Shown here: positions 48,885 to 60,334 of the stretch, piece by piece | Position numbering within the stretch: position 1 is the first letter of the stretch | Layout: every line of letters starts with the position of its first letter | Assembly (NCBI GenBank): GCA_963971285.1 | Contig: OZ020250.1 | Coordinates: forward strand, 11,392,499 to 11,456,498 | Direction: 5' to 3' | Source of the DNA: Astropecten irregularis | Lineage: Eukaryota; Echinodermata; Asteroidea; Paxillosida; Astropectinidae | DNA length: 64,000 bases | Notes under the pieces: generated by a model | The model's input: the letters and a program-made list of their open reading frames with translations, nothing else | Told to the model about the DNA's origin: nothing | Databases searched by the model: none | Position numbers and translations under genes: made by a program

Positions 48885-48956
48885 GACTGGAGCGGGATTC
48901 GAACCAGCGACCTCGGGAACATCGTACAGGCGCTCTACCAACTGAGCCATCCAGCC
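48885..48956 (-). repeat. tRNA-like sequence (tRNA pseudogene or SINE head)
   Basis: 72 nt on the minus strand: GGCTGGATGGCTCAGTTGGT at the 5' end with a good D arm (GCTC AGTTGGTA GAGC), and GGTTCGAATCC as B box/T loop. The acceptor ends GGCTGG and CCAGTC can pair with one G-U. The anticodon stem does not form properly, so a working tRNA is unlikely. It lies 61 bp upstream of CLASP exon D, antisense to it. Internal A and B boxes for RNA polymerase III are recognisable. Confidence 0.7.
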
Positions 48957-49016
48957 CTACGTTGGTGGTGACCCCAATAGTCAATTATCTTTGTAATTTC
49001 TTCATCAATTTACCAG

Positions 49017-49114
49017 GTGCGAGATACAGCCATCAACACACTAGTAGAGATATACAGGCATGTTGGTGAGAAAGTACGGATAGACTTGGGAAAAAAGGGC
49101 ATCCCGTCATCCAG
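49017..49114 (+). CDS. CLASP: CLASP exon D (TOG1 domain)
   Basis: This 98-bp exon encodes VRDTAINTLVEIYRHVGEKV then RIDLGKKGIPSS and the first two bases of an Arg codon. This is the strongest match in the window. The vertebrate CLASP sequence is VRDAAI, VEIYRHVGEKVRMDL, KRGIPPAR (from memory). The acceptor is CAATTTACCAG and the donor is AG followed by GTAAGT. A tRNA-like sequence lies 61 bp upstream on the opposite strand. The next intron is short (622 bp). Confidence 0.95.
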
Positions 49115-49736
49115 GTAAGTTGAGAAAGAAAGAAAAAAATGATCGTACATATATTAGTAATGTCATTTTTATTCTTGCAAATGAGAAATACATCATCAAC
49201 TATTGCAAGTGGTTGGCTTAAAATTGTGTGTCTTAAATTTGTAGTTTATATAGTGTTTAAAAATCTTCACAAATGTCTTTGACATCTAATTTGTTATTAA
49301 ACTACATTCTGCGTTTGAAAAATAGATTCACCATACAAGAAGATTGGTAGTTACTGGTAAGATGAACTACTACCCGAAACGTTTTGTTATTTCAAGAACT
49401 GCATGTTTTTGAGCTAGTAGATAGTTAATCAATTGAGTTGAAGGATGTAGCAAGACGATCATATGTTTTTTATGTGCTTTTGTCCTAGTACAAATTATTC
49501 TACAGGTAATTGATGTTATTGCTCCATGGTAAATTATCAGATGATAATGTCCAGTCACCCTCCTATTTTATGATGTCCTCTTCTTGTGATTTCCTGCAAT
49601 GTTGACATTCTGCGCTTAGGATGTCCTTATTCTGAGATATATTAATTCTCAGAATGTTGATATATTGCATATAAATAGGATGTCACATGATCATGTTGAA
49701 CATGGAAAACATTGTGCTTTGTGTTTGTGCTTTCAG
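49115..49736. other. Short CLASP intron between exons D and E
   Basis: 622 bp bounded by GTAAGT and TTTCAG; AT-rich, with no repeat recognised. It is the only intron in the window without an obvious transposon. Confidence 0.7.
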
Positions 49737-49807
49737 ACTGTCTATCATCTACGCTAAGTTTGATGAAGTAAACAGATCGGGTCGTATGCTAGTTGTGTCA
49801 CCTGATG
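49737..49807 (+). CDS. CLASP: CLASP exon E (end of TOG1 domain)
   Basis: This 71-bp exon finishes the Arg codon and encodes LSIIYAKFDEVNRSGRML followed by VVSPD, ending in phase 1. CLASP2 has LEMIFAKFDEVQSSGGMIL here (from memory). The acceptor is GTGCTTTCAG and the donor is GTAAGT. The linker exons that follow in CLASP (the DEESVDGNRP region) were not found before 64000, so they probably lie beyond the window. The antisense L2-like LINE tail begins only about 8-10 bp into the intron, directly against the 5' splice site. Confidence 0.92.
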
Positions 49808-50347
49808 GTAAGTAATAATTATAATAATAATAATAAAAGACACTTATATAGCACCAAAAGACGCTCAAGGCGCTTTACAAAAGAAAACCAGGAAACAATA
49901 TAAATGAACTGGAATAAATGCATTAGTTAAAAACAACCCAGAGTGTAATTAATTAAAAGTGTATATGTTTAAAATTATAATGATGATTACAGTTTCCTTA
50001 ATAAAAACTTTGAAGGAAAAAAACAAAAAACAAAAAAACACACCTACAACCAATACAAAAAAAACCCAAAGATACAAAAGAAATAAAGGCATTAACAGGA
50101 TAGAATGCACTTTACAAAAGAAAACTAGGAAAACAATATAAATAAACTGGATGAAATACATATTACTTAAAACATTTATTAATTAAAAAGTATATAGGCC
50201 ATTATATATGTTTTAAAAATATAATGATGTTTACAGATTCCTATATGGATAAGAAAAAATAAAAATTACGACGAAAACACACCAACAACCAATTAAAAAT
50301 ACCGAGAAAATAAAACATAAAACATTCAAGTACAAAATATATATATT

Positions 50348-50677
50348 GGGGGCATAGGTGGCAAGTGCCTTAGGCACTCGCCTCTCACCAATGTGGCCCG
50401 GGTTCGATCCCGGCTAGGGCCATATGTGAGTAGAGTTGTGCGTTGGTTCTTTCCTATGCTACGAGGGCTTTTCTCCGGGTTCTCCGGTTTTCCTCCCTCC
50501 ACAAAAATCAAACACTTTCGATCTCAGGCTGTGCTCAGTGATCATAATGGGTTGAAGTGTGCGGGCTGCCGTTGGCGCTGCTGTCAACTGGACCACGTTG
50601 TAGCCGCATCCTTCGCAATTCATCACCCCAGCTGCTAGTAAGGATGATTAGCCTCCCAAATTATTATTATTATTATT
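50348..50677 (+). mobile_element. tRNA-derived SINE
   Basis: A tRNA-like head with B box GGTTCGATCCC at 50401-50411 is followed by a body with GGGCTTTTCTCCGGGTTCTC and CGGTTTTCCTCCCTCCACAA. The body continues through GGCTGTGCTCAGTGATCA and GTTGGCGCTGCTGTCAACTG to an (ATT)n tail ending at 50677. Similar bodies are widespread in deuterostome and mollusc SINEs (from memory; not checked). It lies in the 3' UTR of the L2-like LINE. Confidence 0.75.
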
Positions 50678-51850
50678 GGCTTTTTCGATTTCAATCGGAA
50701 AAGGTATTGTTTTTGTTCTGATTTTTTTCTTCTTCTTCTTCTTCTTCTTCTTCTTCTTGTCGTTTGAGTTACCATAGACTTTTTCTGGATGGCACTTTGG
50801 CTACTTTTAAATTGCCGATTTTAACCAAACTTGGTCTGAAGGAAGTCCATATAGTTGTCCATAGTTGTCTCCCGAAACTTTTCGTCATTGTGACGTCATC
50901 AGGTGTCATGTGACAAGCAATTCAAATTTAAAAATCAAAATCGTCAAAAATCAACAAAAAATCAACAGTTTGAGATATTAAGTTCATTCTTTCACCAATA
51001 GTGATTGTTAGGCAGGGTCTTTCTTTGTGACACATTGCTTGACCTCTGTGACCTCTACTTCCGGTCAAACAGGAAGTAGCTCCTCATTTAAAAGTGGTAA
51101 GAGCTATGATCATGATTCTTTCACCAATAGACAATGTTAGGCAAGGTCTTTCATTTGTTACACATTGCTTGACCTCTGTGACCTCTACTTCCGGTCAAAC
51201 AGGAAGTAGCTCCTCATTTAAAAGTGGTAAGAGCTATGATCATGATTCTTTCACCAATAGACAATGTTAGGCAAGGTCTTTCATTTGTACATTGCTTGAC
51301 CTCTGTGACCTCTACTTCCGGTCAAACAGGAAGTAGCTCCTCATTTAAAAGTGGTAAGAGCTGTGATCTTGATTCTTTCACAAATAGACAATGTTAGGCA
51401 AGGTCTTTCATTTGTGACACAATGCTTGACCTCTGTGACCTCTACTTCCGGTCAAACAGGAAGTAGCTCCTCATTTAAAAGTGGTAAGAGCTGTGATCTT
51501 GATTCTTTCACCAATAGACAATGTTAGGCAAGGTCTTCCATTTGTGACACAATGCTTGACCTCTGTGACCTCTACTTCCGGTCAAACAGGAAGTAGCTCC
51601 TAATTTAAAAGTGGTAAGGGCTAGGATCATGATTCTTTTGTCGAAAGTCGATGTTAGGCAAGGTCTTTCTTTGTGACACAAATACGACCAATTCATGTGA
51701 GTTTATGATTAAAGGTGCACACTTCAAATGTATAAAACATAAGATCATAATCAACTGTCTTTTTGTGTGTATAAGGTTATGACAATTTTTTCAATAAAAA
51801 CGGAAACGGAAAAGCCTTGTGTTCTGTTTTCAACAGACACAATCTCTAGT
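50678..51850 (-). repeat. Tandem-repeat hairpin-ended element inserted in the SINE tail
   Basis: Reverse orientation relative to 44690-46015. The left edge GGCTTTTTCGATTTCAATCG follows directly on the SINE (ATT)n. Then come a (TTC)n run (50726-50757), the conserved block with TGACGTCATCAGGTGTCATG, five 129-bp units (51000-51660) and the terminal CTGTTTTCAACAG hairpin and CTAGTT at 51850. After it the sequence resumes as TTGTTATTATTATAAA, so it sits inside a simple ATT repeat. Confidence 0.75.
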
Positions 51851-51962
51851 TAGTATTGTTATTATTATAAAAAAAAATGGCCAGGGGTACTAAGGCATTA
51901 AGGCATTAACAGGATTGAATTAAAAAGAAATCCACTAGTATTATAAATAGTTAATTATCTAG

Positions 51963-53412
51963 TTAAAATAAATGAGTCTTGAGTGCGCTCTTAAACTTAT
52001 TGACTGAGTCGGCAGAAATAATGTGAGAGGGAAGATTGTTCCAAAGTGTTGCAGCAGAGTGTTGGAATGCACGGGTTCCCCACAAGCGATGGGTGCGGGG
52101 GACAACAAGCTTGACAGAGTCCGAAGCACGGAGGTTCCGCGCTGGTGTGTATCTCGGCAAGGCATCAGTGAGGTACTCTGGTGCAGATCCGCTCAATATG
52201 TGGTAGGTCAGCAACAGAAGCTTGAATGCTATACGATCACATAATGGCAGCCAATGAAGGGACTTCAGCACCGGTGTGATGTGGTCAGAACGCTTAGTTA
52301 ACGTAAAATAATCGAGCAGCAGTGTTCTGAAGTCGCTGGAGCCTGTTGAGCTGATATTGCGGCAAGTTGTGCTGGAGGGAATTGCAAAAGTCTAGGCGAG
52401 AAGAAATCAATGCATGGACTAGTTGTTCAGTCGCTGTGCGATTCAAATATCTACTAATGAATCCCAGATTCCGCAGGTGAAATCTCACTGACTTGGGTAT
52501 GCCGGAAATGTGGTCATTCAACCTCAGCTGGGAATAAAAGATCACACCAAGGTTACGGCATGTGACCGAAGGGGAAACGTTAGCAGAACCAATGCGTATT
52601 GATGAGATGTCAACTTTCCTGAGATTCTGCTTGGAACCAAACAAAATGAAATCTGATTTTGCATCATTGAGTTTCAAACGGTTGGCAGTTGTCCATGTTC
52701 TTATCTCATTGATGCATGCTTCAAGGTTAACAATGGCAGAGGAAGCATTGGACTGTAACGGATCAAAGGACATGTAGCTTTGTAAGTCATCTGCATAGCA
52801 GTGATATTGGATACCTTGTCTCTTGATTATTTCACCAATTAGGCTAGTGTAGATAGAGAACAACAGAGGGCCACCGACAGATCCTTGCGGGACACCACTG
52901 ACAAGACGAGTCGCAGAAGATTTAGTGTTCTTTATGCACACTGATTGAAGACGGTCAGTGAGATACGATTTGTACCACTGCAGTGCCGTGCCTGTAACAC
53001 CAAGAGCGGATAATCAATTTATGAGGATGCTGTGTTCTACTGTGTCGAAAGCAGCTGACAAGTCTAACAACACAGCGGCTGTAATTCTGCCCTTATCAAG
53101 CTGTTGTAGGATGTAGTTGGACAGGTGAGCCAGCAATGTCTCAACGCTATGATGACGACAATAGGCAGACTGGCAGTTATCCAGGAGGTTGTTTGACTGG
53201 AGAGACACTGACAGTCTGGTGAAGGCAACACGCTCGAGGAGTTTGGAGATGTATGTCAGATTCGACACAGGGCGATAGTTGCTTTTATTGTCAGTGTCTA
53301 GATTTGGCTTCTTCAAGAGTGTAGTACCAAGGCACATTTCAGTGATGTAGGTACAACACTGAATTGCAAGCTCTGATTTACAATATTTACGACAGCAGGT
53401 ATAATTGCATCA
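51963..53412 (-). pseudogene. L2-like LINE reverse transcriptase and C-terminal region
   Basis: Minus-strand reading from 53412: AIIPAVVNIVNQSLQFSVVP, TTLLKKPNLDTDNKSNYRPV, SNLTYISKLLERV, LLDLSAAFDTVEHSIL, SGVPQGSVGGPLLFSIYTS, YHCYADDLQSYM, LNDAKSDFILFG, NLGVIFYSQLRLND, SSRLDFCNSL, LQNTAARL, then LHWLPLCDRIAFKLLLLTY and ATLWNNLPSHI. This is L2/CR1-type RT with the YADD catalytic motif and the canonical C-terminal block. Frame changes lie near 53330 and 53010, and a stop region near 52290, so it is inactive. Confidence 0.88.
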
Positions 53413-54308
53413 TTTATTATTATTATTATTATTATTATTCTGGTTTATTGTAAAAACAACAACAATGCACTTGTAGCCCAAAGGATAAATTGCTACATCG
53501 TGTACATATAAGAAAAAACAAGCTAACAAAATATTTACAAAAATTGGAGTAAAACAATTTACCTTTTACATGTATATAAAATACAAATATGTACAAAGAT
53601 ATATATATAACAAGAAAAAGTGGAAACGATTACACACAAGGACATAATTTAAAACATGTTGGCATAAAAAGCTATGAATTATTAAAAACAAAAATACGAA
53701 CAAAATAAGGTATTGGGCTATGTTTATATCTGTTTGCATTGCAGAGAGGTTATTTGAGTTTCTTAATTGCTATTGCACACTAGAGCTTCTGGTCTGGGGC
53801 AACCACTGTCGGAACAAATCCGAAGATTATAGTTTAGTTGAAAAGTCAATACAAATACCTTTCCTGCGATCATGAAGAGAGACAAGATTGCACTTTGAAA
53901 GAGCATGTTCATAATCTAAGTAACCCTTACCCAAAATAATTTTAAGGGCTCGTTTTTGGATAGTCTCTAATTTATTGATATGCACTCTGGTTAGTCCAAC
54001 ATTCCAGGCAGGTGTAGCATATTCTGTTAGTGGTCGTATATATCCCTTATACACTGTTAACAAATCATATGGAATTTTTTAAAGAGTTTAAGCATTTAAA
54101 TCTTGCTACTAGCTTTACGATGAATCTGGTCAACATGTTTGTCCCATTTAAGATCAGAACTAATTAAAACACCTAGAATCTTGACACGATCGACAATGTG
54201 GAGATCAGTAGAGGAAATGTGTAAAGCAGGGAACTGTGGGATATTTCTCATAAAGCAGACAGTCATGCTAGCACATTTATCTGGGTTGATTTTCATGTTA
54301 TTCTCAGG

Positions 54309-55556
54309 GATGCCAGACTTTCGGCAATTGCCGGAATTCCGGCTTTTTCATATTTTCGGAAAAAGCCTCCGGCCGTCGGCATTTGTGGTTCGGAGCGACA
54401 ATAAACACTTGCGAAATTACCGAAACTACCATTCACACAGCGCCTTCTTTTTTCAGTTTACATTTTCCGAAAACCTGCAAAGTATTTTGTTAAAAGCCAT
54501 GCTGAAAATCAAACACTTTCTAAATACTGCATAAATCAGTGAAATCGCCCAGAAATATACCGATAAAAGTGAAAATGCCACCTTTTCTGCCGTAAAGCGC
54601 CAAACACCGCACTGGAGCGTAACACTTACAAAGCGCTTACGGGCGACAGAGCCCACACAACGGCAGACATATCTCGATCGGACGGTGCCTACACGGCTAC
54701 CACGAGGTGTACTGTGTGCAAGATGCATGGTTTGTTGCGGTCGGAATTAATAGACTTGTCTTGGTCCTTGCATTACTTTTTTACGTACGCTGAATGGGTT
54801 GTGATGGTGTATTAGTCATAAGAGGGCGCACTACAAACAGCGATCGAACGTCTTGGATCAAGACTATGGGCGTTTACGAAACGGAGGCTCAGGCTCCGTC
54901 TCCATTTCACGAATCAATTCTACAATAACGGGTATCAAAATAAAGGCTTTTGGCTGCGGTTCGGAAGTAGATTATTTTAGGTTTGAAAAGAAAAACAGAA
55001 CTTCGGCTCCAATAAAAAACCACAACAATATTTTCAGCATGACTGAGAGCTGGAGCTTGAGCCTAAGCCTCCGTTTCGTAAACGCCCTATGTGTGTACAA
55101 AATGGCTGACCATGCGGTCTGGTGAACTCGAAGTCGAAACGATCGCGCGGCGTACGTCAAATGTAGCCAGCGTTTTCGTGGAAATTATACCGGTAATTAA
55201 GGTTAATACTATTAGGTGTAGGGCCTATTTATTATTTCGTTTGTTCGGTCATTTTTTTCGTTTGATCGTTTTTCATAATTTGAATGGCAGGTGATCTTCG
55301 GAGTAAAGTTGTAACGTTCCTTATCCTGCGTTCGTGAATTTCTGTTGCCGTTCGGCCGCTATTTTTTTTTTTTTAAGAAAAATTTAGGGCCTACTGTCTC
55401 ACAGTTTTTTTGGTTTTTAGCATGACATGTATCAGTGTTCATTAGGTGTATAGGCGCTTTTTTACGTCCGGTGTGCGCGCGCGTACGTGCGTGCGTGCAT
55501 ATATTCGCCTACTTTATCCATCCCAAAAAAATTCCGGCCCTGGACTGATAACCCAC
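54309..55556. mobile_element. 1.2 kb TIR transposon in the second LINE, TATTCT target duplication
   Basis: The plus-strand ends are CAGGGATGCCAG and CTGGCATCCCTG, a perfect 12-bp terminal inverted repeat. TATTCT flanks both sides, just left of the first CAGGG and just right of the last CCCTG. Removing the element and one TATTCT restores LINE coding across the gap as WAVQNNMKINPDKC. CAGGG ends suggest hAT; a 6-bp duplication is shorter than the usual 8 bp but is known for some hAT groups, and Dada-type elements also make 6-7 bp. No transposase is recognisable inside, so it is non-autonomous. Confidence 0.85.
54868..55087. mobile_element. 220-bp MITE nested in the TIR transposon
   Basis: GGGCGTTTACGAAACGGAGG at the left pairs with CCTCCGTTTCGTAAACGCCC at the right. 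It is flanked by TAT on both sides (54865-54867 and 55088-55090), a 3-bp duplication of PIF/Harbinger length although not the usual TWA. It is the innermost level of the nest. Confidence 0.8.
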
Positions 55557-57504
55557 TGGCATCCCTGTATTCTGCACAGCCCATTGACTAAATTGATCTA
55601 AAACTGATTGGATGGAATGAGGATCATTTCCTCTACAGCTCTCCACAATAGTCATGTCATCCACGTATTTCAGACTAAGTAACTGACCATTAGTGTTGGC
55701 AGAATCATCCAGACACACAGCACTATTAAATTTGGCAAGAAAACCCAATGGACCAAATTTAGTACCTTGCGGTAGTCCACCTTTAAGCACATTAAAATTA
55801 GACAAGATATTTTTATACTTTACGCACTGTAATCTCTCGGTCAAAAAACTACAGACCCAGGGAATGACTGATGGACATGTACCCAACTGAAGTAAATCAC
55901 AGATAATGATGTTGTGATCAATGTGATCAAATGCCTTACTAAAATCTGTGACAACCAAAGAACTGTGGTTTTTCGGAAGGTCGGCATGAGCAGGTAAATG
56001 ATCAACAAGTTTGACTAAATAATGAGATGTTGACGCACCTCTCCTATTACCAAACTGATTAGGATCCAAGTTCTGATGAATGTCAGAAAGAATCCACTGA
56101 ACAACAAAGTGCTAAGCCACTTTAGCAAAGTGATCAGTTAGAGAAATTGGGCAGAGCTTATTCCAAGTTGGAGGAGAACTTTTTGGTAAAGGAATAACAA
56201 TAGCTTTTTTCCACTCATTAGGAACCACTCCTTCATGATACGATGAGTTATAGATGTTTGTCAGTGGTTTGCTTAATTCATAGGCAAATTCACGGATGAT
56301 CCGTGCTGGAATTCCATCCAAACCACCTGCCTTTCTACAACTAATCTTCTTGAGTTGAGAATATACCTCCCATTCTTGAACATTTGGACAAGGTTCAGGA
56401 GAAGGGAGATATGTTGGAAGAGATGACAAATCCATAGGAGTAAGATCATTTCCAACCGAGGTGAAATGCTCATTGATGCTATTAGCAATATCCAGATCAC
56501 TATCACAATTCGCTCCTGGTGGTGGAATGATTGAAGGATTGGGAGTAGTGCCTGTTGTCATCAATTTTATGGCACGATACCAACCTGCAGGATTGGAAGT
56601 TTGAAGTTTTTTTAACACGATTGTGGAAATAATTTTTCTTTGCAGAAGCAACCATACGAATGATCTTATTCCGAACGGATTTCCATCTATTATTCCCGTC
56701 AGAAAATAAAGTCTGCCGAATTTTAATTTTGGCCTTAATTTCTGCTGTCATCCAGGGTTTATCTTGAACATGTAATTGAATGGTTTTAGTGGGAAAAAAC
56801 TCACTGATGGCTTTATTTAAAATGTCACAAAAAAAGCTACATTTATTTTGGCTGTCTAATGCATTGACCCAAAAAACAAATTGAAGACTGTTTTATCAGT
56901 CTAGTTGTTTTGACATAAGTTTCATTGGCTTTGGTGACATTAGTTTTTGGAAACCACATAATTATATTATGATCACTACGATGAAGTGGCGCCATGATAT
57001 CAGGAGGTTGATATTGTAAGGAGACATTGGTAATGGTCTTATCCTAAATCGCTGAGCCTCTAGTAGGGCAGTTAACCACCTGAACAAATTGACCTGTGGT
57101 GAGTGGACTAATATCAAGACGATTCATGTCACCAGCAATAACAATTCCAGCATCAGGATAGCTAGTAGTGATTGTATCAATAGTTTCTTATAGATGACAG
57201 ATTAACAAGTCTGCATTAGAATCATTAGGCGGAGAATAAACGACGCAATAATATAAACTGGTTATTGACCGTGGTAAAAAAGGGGGTCTCAATTTGACCC
57301 AGACCACCTCCAATTGGTGAGGGATAAAAGTATCATACGTTACTGCATGAAATGAGTCATTAATATAAAATGCCACACCACCACCACAACGATTAGATCT
57401 TTCTTTAGAGAAAAGAGAAAAACCCTCAATGTTAATCTGATCAATGGGTGTGTCTTGCTTAAACCATGTTTCAGTAACACAAGCAATTTGTATACTATGA
57501 TCAT

Positions 57505-58058
57505 CATCACATTGCTTTAAAACTGTCGTAGGTACGGGGTCCAACTCGCACGATTTCGATTGTCTTAATCTCCTCAGAAGTTGTTAACTTCAGAGCGGAC
57601 AATGTCGGTGAAGAAGAAGATGGTAGCTGCTCTGTATGAAGAGATGCTGCAGTGAGCAACAAATTGCTTTGAATTGTTAGTACCTTTGAAGTGAAGAACT
57701 TGCTGAATCGATTTGCAAGTGATACTTCACAGTCATGTGATGGCAATGGAGAAGTAGTTTTCCTATTGAGCAGCTGATTTACAACATTGAAAAAGCTGCT
57801 TCTGATCACCTGCGCACTTGTCAACAATCCTGCGATAGTGGTTACATTTTGCTGAACGAATTAGAGCTATCGTATGCTGTCGTTGCTGGCAGTAATTTTG
57901 TCGATCAACTGTCAGCCTTGAGTTTCTCCACTTCCGTTCCAGAAGTCTTCGTTTGTGGATTGCATCATTAATTCCGCTACTGTACCAGCTGGTATTGGGA
58001 TGAAGTTTTACAGTTCTTGTTGTAGCGGGTGCGTGTTTATCCAAAAACATTATCCAAT
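57505..58058 (-). pseudogene. L2-like LINE linker region, continued beyond the insertion
   Basis: FLDKHAPATTRTVKLHPNTS, WYSSGINDAIHKRRLLERKW, FNVVNQLLNRKTTSPLP, ANRFSKFFTSKVLTIQSN, then after a frame change ELDPVPTTVLKQCDD. L2 elements continue at this point with a sequence like DVLLPVITNIVNLSL, which is what is found 4.1 kb away at 53412 (IIPAVVNIVNQSL). The two pieces are therefore one LINE split by an insertion. Confidence 0.85.
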
Positions 58059-58510
58059 GCTCGCTACCAGAGGTGACGAAGGATACCGCCTGAACTGACT
58101 GATTGGCCCGGGTGTAACATGCTCCTTTACAGGCTCTGTGTTATAAGACCCGTGGAACGGAGGCCCGAGCCGGCAGCGAATACCGGGCCCACCGTGCCCA
58201 CCGTGCCGAAGAACAAGCCTCAGATGTCAGTGGATAAGAGCGGTGTTAAATGGCGATATATAATTGCGGTACATTGCCATCACCCCTCCCACTGCTCTGC
58301 TCGAGTGAACTCGATTGCAGTCGTCAGAGGGACGTATAGAGGCTCGAGCAGCCAATGAACATCGTGACCACCCTGGCCTTTGTCTGGCTCTACCCGGGTG
58401 GAAAGCCATGGAGGGCTTTATACACGGCTGAACCGCCCGACGGCTACTCCAGCCCGCACCATGCCACCGACTGCAGTCCACTTCAACCAGCGACCTCCAG
58501 TTGCCAATAG
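58059..58510 (+). mobile_element. DIRS-type fragment (third related copy of the GC-rich family)
   Basis: GCTCGCTACCAGAGG and GGCCCGGGTGTAACATGCTC match 36410-36475 of copy 2. AGAACAAGCCTCAGA and TCAGTGGRTAAGAGCG match 11145-11180 of copy 1. Only this left-body piece is present. It lies exactly at the 5' break of the L2-like LINE, so either it inserted there or the two were joined by recombination. Confidence 0.65.
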
Positions 58511-60330
58511 AGGTTATTCATGTGACACAATTGGCCGTCAAGCTGAATGATTGCACATGCGAAACAATATGCTTCAGTGCATATGCCTTTCCATTCTTAC
58601 TCATGTCAATTTTGTCAATGGACTGACAATAATAAGCTTTGTTTAAACCCAAGTAAGTGTCAGGCTCTTCAAGTTTGTTACTCCTGTTTTCACTCCTGTA
58701 GTCCTTAAAATTAACGAAACCCCCTTCATTATGTCAACTAAGCTAAAATTCTTGGTGTTTGGATTCAGAATGATCTTCAGTGGAACAAAAATATCTTAAA
58801 GACTTCCATCAAAATGCTTTGTTTACTCAAAAAGTTTGACCTTACATTAACGGAACTTATAAGGCACAGCGTCCACTGCCGGCTGGTTTGTCTACAGGCC
58901 AACTACGCCCGGCTGGTTTCTGGCCTGTTTGATCATCGGCCTGTTTGACTCGCTCTCTCGGCCTGTATACAGGGCCTGTATGGCTCTAATCCCTGTCGGC
59001 ATTTCAATGTCACTGACGCGATGCTTCCCCCACCATGCCCCAGTAGATGAATGGGGGTTTTAAGCGGATTAGTGTCAATTGTGTAAGCAAACTTACTTGA
59101 TAGTCCACAATGAGAGAAGCACAATCTCATGTTGGCATTTTATATCCCATTTCCAAAGCCAGTTTCTAACTTCAACTTCAAGAATTCCCGATAATTTCGC
59201 GCGAACTATCAAGTTTGCAATGAGCAGGAAAAGTCGGCCTGGCTCCCACATACACATATATAACACTGCAGAGATTGCAATCGACTTCTGCCGCATATGG
59301 TCTGCACTAAGGCTGAGTCGGAACGGTTGGAATGCCGAATTCCGACTGACGCGATCGGATTCCGTTTCCCATTTTTCGTTCCGGTGTTCCGATGAAACAA
59401 TAAAACACATAAGAAATGCTTTTTTTTTCAAATCTTTGTTTGAACTTTGTTCTTCAAATCTTAATAAAAATCACTTTTCTTTTATTCAATCTTACCAATC
59501 GTAAAGTTAAAGTTTCTGTAGCGAAAAACTAGTGATGTAAAAAACCGGGTCGGTCGATCGATAGAACAGACTCTGTTCGATTTTATTTTATATCCCCCCT
59601 CCCCCACGACCTGTCCACATTGCAGGCGCATTGGACGTACATGCATTCCCTGTATAGTGTATGTAGTGCGCGCCGCGAAACTGCAGCCATTCAAAAAATA
59701 ACATGCAATTGTGCACATCATATGGTGGCCACGTATACGTGTTGAGCTGCATTATAGGGGCCGCGCGTCGTAAAACAAAAACAGTCCAGGAAGTGGACTA
59801 TTCGATCGATCATATGCATACCACCACCGCAGTATGTACCTCGCGCTGTTACCCAGTCGTGGTCCACGGTCCGTCCGAGCGCTACTTCACCGTGCATGCC
59901 ACATGCACACATCGTACGCACGTTGTGTACTGTACACATGTTGATGTACATGATGTGTATATGTACGGAAAGCTTCCTGCCGACGCACGTGGACCATGTT
60001 AAATGTGGATTGAATTTTTCATTTTTTTAAAATCCTTCGCTTTTCACAACTCACCGATTTTTCGCCTGAATTGTTGCGGATATGGCCATGTGTCCATTAA
60101 GAACGTGCTTGTTAAAACCACCCCTCCAGTTCCTTCTCTCTAGCCCAGATTTATTCTGACGTCATGGAACAGTTCACATAATTATGCATCAAAATAGCTT
60201 TGTTAGTGCTGGTTCCTGTTTTTCGATCAGTGAGATGTCATACGCAAGGGCAGAACATTTTTTGGCAGTAGGATTTTGCTGCCATATTACCCAAAATGTT
60301 TTCATATCTATCAACTCGAAATTCAAATGC
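58511..60330. other. Unassigned sequence, no gene recognised
   Basis: At 58870-58990 GGCCTGT and GGCTGGTTT words repeat irregularly. At 59830-59990 many ACACAT/GTACGT words occur. Small frames on both strands in 59079-60002 have no conserved motifs. I see no CLASP linker exon. Confidence 0.4.
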
Positions 60331-60334
60331 TTAA

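Larger units (their letters stand above)
53413..57500 (-). mobile_element. Second LINE (Jockey/CR1 superfamily) inserted in the L2-like LINE
   Basis: Minus-strand order: endonuclease from 57500 (IQIACVTETWFKQDTP, FSLFSKERSNRCGGG, YYCVVYSPPND, IVIAGDMNRLDIS), linker (56751-56400), RT (56390-55557: CRKAGGLDGIPARII, WKKAIVIPLPKSS, NQFGNRRGASTSHYLV, VTDFSKAFDHIDHNI, GLPQGTKFGPLGF, LKYVDDMTIVE, QFSQWAVQN), then, after a DNA transposon, MKINPDKCASMTV, VKILGVLISSDLKWDKHVDQ, IRPLTEYATPAWN and a (TAA)n tail ending near 53413. The N-terminus of the endonuclease is missing (5' truncation). ATGAT-type bases flank both sides. Several frame changes and stops are present. Confidence 0.85.
49815..58058 (-). 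mobile_element. L2-like LINE carrying several nested insertions
   Basis: Read on the minus strand: linker between endonuclease and RT (58050-57505), then, after the inserted LINE, the RT start from 53412, RT core (53337-52294), C-terminal region (52271-51963) and the 3' UTR/tail (51960-51875 and 50347-49815). The tail contains AAAGCGCCTTGAGCGTC and GGTGCTATATAAGTGTC, then a (TTA)n run, typical of L2-type LINE ends in marine animals (from memory). A stretch of the tail is duplicated in tandem with an offset of about 239 bp (49871 and 50110). The 5' side is truncated at 58058, where a DIRS-type fragment begins. Confidence 0.8.

Noticed and set aside
48885-48956. Functional tRNA gene
   Set aside because: The D and T arms are good but the anticodon stem does not pair, and the flanks are repeat-like; a SINE head or tRNA pseudogene fits better.
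59079-60002. Overlapping frames on both strands as candidate CLASP linker exons or a separate gene
   Set aside because: No CLASP-like motif (for example the DEESVDGNRP region) and no convincing paired splice sites; they overlap each other on opposite strands.
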